The translations under genes and the position numbers were made by a program. The notes under the pieces were generated by a model that saw only the letters and a list, made by a program, of their open reading frames with translations, had not been told where the DNA came from and ran no database searches. 6,553 nucleotides of DNA. Origin: Candidatus Vogelbacteria bacterium. GTDB taxonomy: Bacteria > Patescibacteriota > Minisyncoccia > Phycocordibacterales > XYD1-FULL-46-19. The DNA is taken from the NCBI GenBank assembly GCA_026395035.1, contig JAPLZN010000068.1, forward strand, positions 1 to 6,553. The letters are read 5' to 3'. The first letter of the stretch is position 1. Each line of letters opens with the position of its first letter. This document shows, piece after piece, positions 1-4,260 of the stretch.

Positions 1-50
1 GAACAATAAAAATCGATTCTTCCCAGCAGAAAATTTTTGCTAATTTTTAA

Positions 51-74
51 ATGGCGACTAAGTTCATTAAATGA
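51..74 (+). CDS. possible 7-codon leader ORF overlapping the C39-like gene
   Basis: The reading is ATG GCG ACT AAG TTC ATT AAA TGA, giving Met-Ala-Thr-Lys-Phe-Ile-Lys. Its stop overlaps the next gene's start in an ATGA junction, the classic arrangement for translational coupling. An in-frame TAA lies directly before the ATG, so this is not the tail of a longer gene. No Shine-Dalgarno sequence precedes either this ATG or the one at 71. That leaves coupling or leaderless initiation as possible explanations for how the C39-like gene is translated. Such a short ORF can easily arise by chance. Confidence 0.2.
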   Translation: MATKFIK

Positions 75-580
75 CAGATAAACATCTCAAAATAAGACCC
101 TTTCAAGAAACCCTAAACGCCAGCATGTGCGGACCGGCGAGCTTGAAGATCGTGCTGGGATATTTTGGCGTTGAAAAAAGCGAGAAAGAACTGGCAAAAC
201 TTTGCGGTGCAACAAAAAAATTGGGGGTTGATGTGGCGGGGATAACTAGGGCGGCCGGAAAGCTGGGCTTTAAAGTCACCGTAAAAAATAACAGCTCTTT
301 TGCCGATATCGAAAAATGGCTAAACAAGGGCGTTCCGCCAATCGTAAACTGGTTTACGCGCGGTCGGCGCGAGTGTCCAGACTCTGAAACAGCCGACGGA
401 CACTATTCGGTCGTGTGCGGTTTGGATAAGAATTATATTTATCTGCAAGACCCGGAAATTGGCGGAATTAGAAAAATAAAACGAAACGATTTCTTGCGAG
501 TCTGGTTCGATTTTGCCGGGGAAATAATTAAGCCGAATGAACTCATTATTCGACAAATTATTGCGCTCGAGGTTAAATAA
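71..580 (+). CDS. C39-like (papain-fold) cysteine peptidase family protein
   Basis: This is a 169-residue single-domain protein. The N-terminal motif SMCGPASLK (residues 18-26) supplies the predicted nucleophile Cys20, with Gln12 upstream as a candidate oxyanion-hole residue. GHYSVVCGLD (110-119) supplies the catalytic His111, and QDPEIGG (126-132) supplies Asp127. This Cys-His-Asp order and spacing is that of the C39-like peptidase fold. Gln12 lies eight residues before the Cys rather than the six usual in bacteriocin-processing C39 domains, so the exact oxyanion residue is unsure. There is no ABC-transporter domain, transmembrane segment or clear signal peptide, so it is not a complete bacteriocin exporter. 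It is probably a free-standing cytoplasmic peptidase or a peptidase-like amide-bond enzyme of unknown substrate. The HExxH gene begins one base after its stop, which suggests co-transcription. The start at 71 keeps the whole fold; no ribosome-binding site is visible before it. Confidence 0.85.
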   Translation: MTDKHLKIRPFQETLNASMCGPASLKIVLGYFGVEKSEKELAKLCGATKKLGVDVAGITRAAGKLGFKVTVKNNSSFADIEKWLNKGVPPIVNWFTRGRRECPDSETADGHYSVVCGLDKNYIYLQDPEIGGIRKIKRNDFLRVWFDFAGEIIKPNELIIRQIIALEVK

Positions 581-581
581 T

Positions 582-1091
582 ATGATTAAGTTAACTTTTT
601 CCTCTGAATCCAACGACTCAGGGGTTGTTTCTGCCACAAAAGAGTACCAAACGATTTGGAACGAAGACGGTACTCGAATAATAGCGGTAATGGAGAATAT
701 GGCGGGATTAAAGTTTTCACAGACGGAAATTGGCGTAATTGTTTACGAAGGGATCAGCTATTCCGGATATATTGATTTGCCAATGAAGTTGCGCGCCAGT
801 TACCCTAAAGATATCAAAAAGGGAACGCTGGTTCATGAACTTGGGCATCGTCTAATTGAACAACTGACAAACAGGCCAGATGACACGGACGAACACCAGC
901 TTTTATTCCTAGTCTTGTATGATATTTGGGTAGCCATCTATGGTCAAGAGTTTGCCGATAAGATGGTTAAGACCGAAGAACTAAGAACAGGACTTTACGA
1001 TTATAAAACTTGTTGGGCTGATACATTAACGATTTATAAAGAAGAACGGTACGAAAAATTTAATTTAGTTAAAAATTTAAATGGACTATAG
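582..1091 (+). CDS. small HExxH putative zinc metallopeptidase
   Basis: This is a 169-residue protein with the motif LVHELGHRLIEQL (residues 83-95). His85 and His89 are predicted zinc ligands and Glu86 the catalytic base. A downstream acidic and His cluster (DDTDEH, 100-105), leading into a hydrophobic helix (LLFLVLYDIWVAIYG), is the likely source of the third ligand. I see no signal peptide or transmembrane segment and no known metallopeptidase family beyond the HExxH core. The frame is open upstream to an ATG at 537, but that start would overlap the C39-like gene by 44 bases. The ATG at 582 is preferred: it lies one base after the preceding stop and has GAGG at 569-572, nine bases upstream. 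Pairing with a cysteine-peptidase-like neighbour suggests a shared proteolytic or regulatory role, which is an inference only. Its stop abuts the convergent BtpA-family stop. Confidence 0.8.
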   Translation: MIKLTFSSESNDSGVVSATKEYQTIWNEDGTRIIAVMENMAGLKFSQTEIGVIVYEGISYSGYIDLPMKLRASYPKDIKKGTLVHELGHRLIEQLTNRPDDTDEHQLLFLVLYDIWVAIYGQEFADKMVKTEELRTGLYDYKTCWADTLTIYKEERYEKFNLVKNLNGL

Positions 1092-1868
1092 CAACCGTGA
1101 TTTTAGAAGCCGAGCTTTGTGATAACTAATTTTATTGCCGTTTTTAATTGACGTGCCGACAATCGCACCATCGGCGATTTTAAATTGATCCCTTATGTTT
1201 TTGGTGTTAATTCCAGCCCCAATAAAAACCGGGAAATCTGGAAATCTTTTTTTAACTTCAACAACTTTCTCGATCGGTGTTTCTTTACCCGTTGCTTCAC
1301 CGGTGACAATCAATCCGTCCGACCCACTTTTTATCGCCAGGGCGGCAGAATCACTAAGTGAGCGCGATTTTACCATCTTTTTGTATTTGACTTGGAGATC
1401 GGTTAACAGTAGCACCCCTGGACAAATCTTCTCTTTGTAGGCAACAATCTTGCGTGGATCAGGATTTATTTCGCCCCACTCGCAGGTAACATGATCGACA
1501 AAAACATCCAACCGAGTAAAAGATGCGCCGACAGCCTTAGCGATAGCCAATGACGCCTGCCAATCATTCAGCATCATCTGTACGCCAATTGGAATTTTAG
1601 CTTTTTGGCACACCTCATTAGCTATGGCCGTAAAACTAGCAACCTGTGCGTTATTGGCAAATTCCGTATGCGGTTTATCGTCGTCATTTTCGATTAAGGC
1701 CCCATCGAAACCAGCCACCTCCAAGGCCCGCAAATCAGCCAACGCCTTAGCGACCGATCTGTCCATGCCGGGAAATCCCGCCACGGACATCAAGGGAGGC
1801 AAGTGGATCATTCCAATCAGAATATTATGTTTTTTACCGAATACTCTTGCTATTTTTGATTTGTCCAT
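1086..1868 (-). CDS. BtpA/SgcQ-family TIM-barrel protein
   Basis: The 260-residue product matches the BtpA (SgcQ-like) family, a predicted TIM-barrel family. Landmarks in order are IGMIHLPPL (18-26), GFDGALIENDDDKP (53-66), IGVQMMLNDWQASLAIAKAVGASFTRLDVF split across 94-123, GLIVTGEATGKET (185-197), FIGAGINTKNI (215-225) and ADGAIVGTSIKNG (232-244). The last two are the phosphate-binding-like ends of late barrel strands. Length fits the family. The name comes from a cyanobacterial protein needed for photosystem I accumulation. Nothing here suggests photosynthesis, and the true activity of most members is unknown, so I infer only an enzyme acting on a phosphorylated small molecule. The ATG at 1868 is chosen because it precedes the conserved core by a normal distance. 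The frame also has an ATG at 1922, which would add 18 unconserved residues encoded by the hairpin region. No Shine-Dalgarno sequence precedes 1868. Confidence 0.85.
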   Translation of the reverse strand: MDKSKIARVFGKKHNILIGMIHLPPLMSVAGFPGMDRSVAKALADLRALEVAGFDGALIENDDDKPHTEFANNAQVASFTAIANEVCQKAKIPIGVQMMLNDWQASLAIAKAVGASFTRLDVFVDHVTCEWGEINPDPRKIVAYKEKICPGVLLLTDLQVKYKKMVKSRSLSDSAALAIKSGSDGLIVTGEATGKETPIEKVVEVKKRFPDFPVFIGAGINTKNIRDQFKIADGAIVGTSIKNGNKISYHKARLLKSRLL

Positions 1869-1878
1869 ATGTTTTAAG

Positions 1879-1914
1879 AAAAAAATAGAGGTTATCGCGA
1901 TATGATAACCTCTA
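1879..1914 (-). terminator. intrinsic-terminator-like hairpin before the BtpA-family gene
   Basis: A perfect 11-base-pair inverted repeat joins 1886-1896 to 1904-1914 with a 7-base loop. On the minus strand the 3' arm is followed at once by seven T residues (1885-1879). This is a standard intrinsic terminator for minus-strand transcripts. It lies 16 bases after the out-of-frame stop at 1930, so it would suit as the terminator of the unrecognised gene. Its T tract ends only ten bases before the BtpA-family start, so that gene must be transcribed through it. A third half-site (GATAAC on the minus strand, 1920-1915) can pair with 1909-1904 and would disrupt the stem. It could therefore serve as an attenuator or a repressor operator instead. 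Confidence 0.7.
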
Positions 1915-1928
1915 GTTATCATCCACTA

Positions 1929-1957
1929 ATTATACCCAATGCAGATCTTGCGGCCAA
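1929..1957 (-). promoter_or_regulatory. candidate sigma70-type promoter for the BtpA-family gene
   Basis: On the minus strand TTGGCC (1957-1952) and a perfect TATAAT (1934-1929) are separated by 17 bases. The expected transcription start is near 1922, which coincides with an in-frame ATG. The transcript would run straight into the hairpin at 1914-1886. The promoter overlaps the out-of-frame C-terminal tail of the upstream gene, so its sequence is also under possible coding constraint. Confidence 0.45.
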
Positions 1958-2043
1958 TTCGCCAGAAACTCTTGCTTCCTTGACCATTCCGGCGATTCCT
2001 GGCTAAGGATTCCAGTAAAGGTTCCCTTCTCAGCTTTACGCGA
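1930..2043 (-). pseudogene. out-of-frame C-terminal continuation of the unrecognised gene
   Basis: Reading the minus strand one base ahead of the main frame from 2043 gives SRKAEKGTFTGILSQ, then ESPEWSRKQEFLANW, then PQDLHWV and TAA at 1932-1930. That is 37 sense codons with protein-like composition: four Trp, several charged residues and no low-complexity runs. The main frame stops at 2036. This other frame is blocked by a TAA at 2070-2068, so any join must lie between 2067 and 2036, where the bases read CTTCTCTCTTTCGCG. Skipping one T would fuse the two parts into about 287 residues. Possible causes are a natural frameshift mutation, a base-calling error in the CT/T run, or, less likely, +1 recoding. 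The other frame open here gives a basic, Arg-rich product and looks non-coding. Confidence 0.55.
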
Positions 2044-2785
2044 AAGAGAGAAGTTTCTGGACGGCAATTACTGGAGTAATCTTGGGATCCGTTTTTGTCT
2101 CCCGTACTCCACGCATTGCTGCCGTTCCGAATACCACCGATAGTCGATCGGCGCAAACTAACCGCACCGCAACCTTTTCGTCCTTTTTCCGAAACTCCGT
2201 CGGTCTCTGGTAAATATGCGGAAACCCGCATTCCAAAGAATCATTGAGAATAACTCCATGGGTTAGAGGAACCTCGAGTTCGTTTAGGAATCCTCGGATA
2301 TTCGGATTTTTGGAGAAGAAAAACAGTGGTTTGAATTTGACACCCAGTTTGTGCAGTTCCAACACCACTGACCCATAACAACCCGAATCAACGAACGTGA
2401 AGTACTTCGAGCATCCGTTTTGACTTAAATATCGCTTAAGCAACGGATCTTGCTGATTTGAAGAATCCCCAGACAATTCGTCGGGAATACCGCAAATGAC
2501 TCGATTCAGATAGAGCTTCTCCCAACTCGCCGTCCTCTTTAGAGCAGCCAGTGGTTTGGCGTCTCGAAGAATGATGGCAATTGGCCCTTCGGCGTTTTGC
2601 CGAACCCAGTTTGCCCAACCGGACATTAGGGGTGACCACTGACCTCCAAGCTGGTAGAAAAATTTAGCGGCTGTCTCTACACATCCCTTCGTTTGACGGT
2701 AAAGACTGCCGACAAAAGCTTCTGCCGATTCCGATCCTAGTTCTGCCGACATTGTGTGGCAATAAGCTCGCCATTTGTCGTTCAT
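2036..2785 (-). CDS. unrecognised protein with RDxxP and VDSGCYGS motifs, probably frameshifted near its end
   Basis: The 249-residue in-frame product is not one I recognise with confidence. The central part has AIILRDAKPLAAL (70-82), then a YLNRV segment (92-96), then YFTFVDSGCYGSVVLEL (128-144). The order of a strand ending in RD, a Tyr/Arg-containing strand and a strand ending in VD-x-G-x-x-G is reminiscent of HAD-like proteins associated with glycan synthesis (RDG followed by D-I-G-W-x-G). This is a weak likeness only. Lys and Arg are plentiful and there is no signal peptide or membrane helix. The start at 2785 is favoured by a strong ribosome-binding site, AAAGGAG at 2800-2794, with eight bases of spacing. 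The frame's earlier ATG at 2827 lies beyond this site. The in-frame stop at 2036-2038 is probably premature, because a protein-like tail follows in a different frame to 1930. Confidence 0.65.
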   Translation of the reverse strand: MNDKWRAYCHTMSAELGSESAEAFVGSLYRQTKGCVETAAKFFYQLGGQWSPLMSGWANWVRQNAEGPIAIILRDAKPLAALKRTASWEKLYLNRVICGIPDELSGDSSNQQDPLLKRYLSQNGCSKYFTFVDSGCYGSVVLELHKLGVKFKPLFFFSKNPNIRGFLNELEVPLTHGVILNDSLECGFPHIYQRPTEFRKKDEKVAVRLVCADRLSVVFGTAAMRGVRETKTDPKITPVIAVQKLLSFA

Positions 2786-2843
2786 TGTCTGATCTCCTTT
2801 CTTTTGGATTCCTTTTTTTGGCAACAAAATCTATCTCAAAGAA

Positions 2844-2874
2844 CAAAAACGACCCCATTTTGAGGTCGTTTTTG
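2844..2874. terminator. strong bidirectional terminator-like hairpin in a divergent intergenic region
   Basis: CAAAAACGACC (2844-2854) and GGTCGTTTTTG (2864-2874) form a perfect 11-base-pair inverted repeat around a 9-base loop. The outer A/T pairs place a T5 run after the GC-rich ACGACC/GGTCGT core on either strand. No known gene points into it from the left on the plus strand. On the minus strand it lies 59 bases upstream of the start at 2785. It is therefore either the end of a short unannotated transcript or an attenuator in the leader of the minus-strand gene. Confidence 0.65.
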
Positions 2875-2889
2875 AAAGTTTGTACTTGT

Positions 2890-3039
2890 ATGGGTGGAGA
2901 AGGGAAACTACAAACACTCGAAAACAGCCTCAAAAAGACTGTTTCGACGACGGCTGCAGATGTTTATAACTTCCAACATTACTGTGAGGATACCATGGGT
3001 GTTTTTGAAAGGCAATGTGTTTCTGATTTGACGACTTGA
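2890..3039 (+). CDS. possible 49-residue small protein in the divergent intergenic region
   Basis: An ATG at 2890 opens 49 codons ending with TGA at 3037-3039. The product begins MGGEGKLQTLENSLKK and contains NFQHYCEDTMGVFERQC near its end. About two thirds of codons begin with a purine and several have the RNY form, which mildly favours coding. Against this, no ribosome-binding site precedes 2890, the product matches no family I recognise, and the frame is open by chance further upstream across the neighbouring gene. An internal ATG at 2995 has a GAGGA only four bases away. The ORF would be bounded by the hairpin at 2844-2874 and the ilvE promoter. It may be a small gene, a decayed remnant or noise. 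Confidence 0.25.
   Translation: MGGEGKLQTLENSLKKTVSTTAADVYNFQHYCEDTMGVFERQCVSDLTT
2922..2944. promoter_or_regulatory. second leader hairpin whose loop complements the terminator hairpin
   Basis: AAACAG (2922-2927) pairs with CTGTTT (2939-2944), leaving an 11-base loop. The loop sequence CCTCAAAA (2928-2935) is perfectly complementary to TTTTGAGG (2858-2865), which spans the loop and the first two bases of the 3' arm of the terminator hairpin. The two hairpins could kiss or swap partners in a single transcript from either strand. The AT-rich character of both segments raises the chance of coincidence, so this is a suggestion only. Confidence 0.3.
2987..3015 (-). promoter_or_regulatory. weak candidate promoter for the minus-strand leader
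   Basis: On the minus strand TTGCCT (3015-3010) and TATCCT (2992-2987) are separated by 17 bases, each matching four of six consensus positions. A transcript from here would begin near 2980, cross both hairpins and then reach the gene starting at 2785. The match is modest and could be chance. Confidence 0.25.
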
Positions 3040-3063
3040 AATCGAAGAGCTTTGTTGTATATT
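3036..3063 (+). promoter_or_regulatory. promoter of the ilvE-aroQ-tyrA/pheA operon, probably giving a leaderless mRNA
   Basis: TTGAAA (3036-3041) and TATATT (3058-3063) are separated by 16 bases, each with five of six consensus matches. Only seven bases lie between the -10 element and the ATG at 3071, so transcription should start at or within a base or two of the start codon. No Shine-Dalgarno sequence precedes that ATG, which fits leaderless translation. An upstream promoter with a longer leader remains possible. Confidence 0.5.
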
Positions 3064-3070
3064 TATCGAT

Positions 3071-3958
3071 ATGACCAAACAAAAAATCTGGCTGGACGGC
3101 AAACTGGTGGATTGGGATAAAGCCAATTTCCACCTCCTGACCCACACTCTCCACTACGGCAGTGGGGCGTTTGAGGGCATCCGCGCCTATGCCACGGCCA
3201 GTGGCCCGGCGGTCTTTCGGCTTGATGACCACCTGAAAAGATTCGTTTACTCCGCCAAAGTTTTTGGCCTTAAAATGCCCTACAAGATCAAGGAGCTTAA
3301 GGGGGCGATAATTGACCTGCTGAAAATAAACCGGCTGGAAGAAGGTTATATTCGGCCGATTGTATTTTATGGCAATAAAATGGGGCTCGTTCCGACAGGG
3401 GCACCGATCCATGTCGCGATTGCCGCCTGGCCGTGGGGAAAATATCTAGCCAAAGACCGAGTGGCGGTGAAAATATCAAAGTTCATTCGCCTACACCCCA
3501 AGTCAACCGTCATTGACGCGAAACTTTCCGGGCACTACGCCAATTCCATCGTCGCTTCGATGGAAGCGAAGGACTTGGGCTTTGATGAGGCCTTATTGCT
3601 GGACCACGAGGGAAATATCGCCGAAGGACCGGGAGAAAATATCTTCTTTATCAAAGACCGAACTCTGGTCACCCCGCAACCGGGTTCCATTCTACCCGGG
3701 ATCACCAGGGATTCAATCAAACGGATCGCCAAGGATCTGAAATATAAGCTGGTCGAAAAAAAGATTCGGCCGGCCGAAATCAAAAACTACGCCGAAGCGT
3801 TTTTTGTCGGTACGGCCGTAGAGGTCTGCCCAATCGCGCGGATAAATAATTTTAAATTCAAAGGATCTGAACAGGCCACGGAACTGCAAAAGACCTACAA
3901 TGATACAGTGCGCGGAAAGATCAAAAAATACAAAAAATGGTTAACTTACAGCAAATAA
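3071..3958 (+). CDS. ilvE: class IV PLP aminotransferase, branched-chain/aromatic (IlvE-type)
   Basis: The 295-residue product is a full-length fold-type IV, PLP-dependent aminotransferase of the branched-chain family. It would transfer an amino group between glutamate and 2-keto acids in the cytoplasm. Landmarks are KIWLDGKLVDW (5-15), HTLHYGSGAFEGIRAY (25-40), the PLP-binding Lys151 in IDAKLSGHYANS, the cofactor-binding Glu185 in IAEGPGENIFF, and SILPGITRDSI (206-216). The start at 3071 gives the standard family N terminus. The two following genes overlap it or one another and encode chorismate mutase and TyrA-PheA. The setting therefore suggests that it also, or mainly, aminates phenylpyruvate and 4-hydroxyphenylpyruvate to Phe and Tyr. 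No other branched-chain biosynthesis gene is in the window. The family assignment is firm; the substrate preference is inferred from context. Confidence 0.93.
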   Translation: MTKQKIWLDGKLVDWDKANFHLLTHTLHYGSGAFEGIRAYATASGPAVFRLDDHLKRFVYSAKVFGLKMPYKIKELKGAIIDLLKINRLEEGYIRPIVFYGNKMGLVPTGAPIHVAIAAWPWGKYLAKDRVAVKISKFIRLHPKSTVIDAKLSGHYANSIVASMEAKDLGFDEALLLDHEGNIAEGPGENIFFIKDRTLVTPQPGSILPGITRDSIKRIAKDLKYKLVEKKIRPAEIKNYAEAFFVGTAVEVCPIARINNFKFKGSEQATELQKTYNDTVRGKIKKYKKWLTYSK

Positions 3959-4260
3959 AATCATCCCCAAAGAAAGAGATTGCCGGGTTGAGGGTGGGGA
4001 TTGATAAAACAGACAAAAAAATCATCGCGCTGTTGGCCGAGCGATTTAAGTGGACCAAAAAAGTCGGGGAGTATAAAGCCAAAAATAATTTGCCGGCCAA
4101 AGATCCAACGAGAGAACGGGAGGTATTCGAAAACCGGAAGCGCTGGGCAAAACAGTCCGGGGTCGATGAGATTCTGGTAGCAGAAATTTTTAAAACAATC
4201 ATTGCGTTGGTAAGACAGAATCATCATGCGATCAAAAACATCAAAACAAGAAACCGCTAG
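3937..4260 (+). CDS. aroQ: AroQ-class chorismate mutase
   Basis: This 107-residue all-helical protein would rearrange chorismate to prephenate, the branch point of Phe and Tyr synthesis. Aligned by eye with the chorismate mutase domain of E. coli PheA, the active-site residues line up without gaps: Arg19 (R11), Arg36 in LLAERF (R28), Lys47 in VGEYK (K39), Asp56 (D48), Arg59 and Glu60 in DPTRERE (R51, E52). The C-terminal helix differs: the usual Ser84 and Gln88 positions fall on Val92 and His96, although Gln94 is near. The start overlaps ilvE by 22 bases and the end overlaps tyrA-pheA by 35 bases. No clear ribosome-binding site is seen, so coupled translation is likely. The domain is usually fused to TyrA or PheA; here it stands alone beside a fusion of those two. 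Confidence 0.88.
   Translation: MVNLQQIKSSPKKEIAGLRVGIDKTDKKIIALLAERFKWTKKVGEYKAKNNLPAKDPTREREVFENRKRWAKQSGVDEILVAEIFKTIIALVRQNHHAIKNIKTRNR

Noticed and set aside
25..41. AT-rich palindrome (AGCA...TGCT) followed by AATTTTTAA, as a terminator of an upstream gene
   Set aside because: The stem is short, mostly A-T with a G-T pair, and a workable loop would consume its core. No upstream gene is visible in the window to support it.
71..580. Complete bacteriocin export system built on the C39-like protein
   Set aside because: There is no ABC-transporter ATPase, membrane domain or double-glycine leader peptide gene in the window.
320..637. 105-codon minus-strand frame across the C39-like and HExxH genes
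   Set aside because: It is the antisense of two well-supported genes and shows no motif of its own.
1869..1922. 18-residue N-terminal extension of the BtpA-family protein from the ATG at 1922
   Set aside because: The extra residues are encoded by the inverted repeats and T tract and are not part of the family core. Leaderless initiation there remains possible, so it is noted but not used as the start.
1926..2231. 101-codon minus-strand frame overlapping the end of the unrecognised gene
   Set aside because: Its product is rich in Arg, Gly and Ser with little motif structure, and most of it lies antiphase to the supported gene. The other shifted frame, ending at 1930, gives a far more protein-like tail.
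2786..3070. T-box, riboswitch or amino-acid leader peptide controlling the aromatic operon
   Set aside because: I see no T-box consensus, no recognised riboswitch core, and no run of Phe, Tyr or Trp codons upstream of ilvE. The likely promoter leaves no leader for such control.
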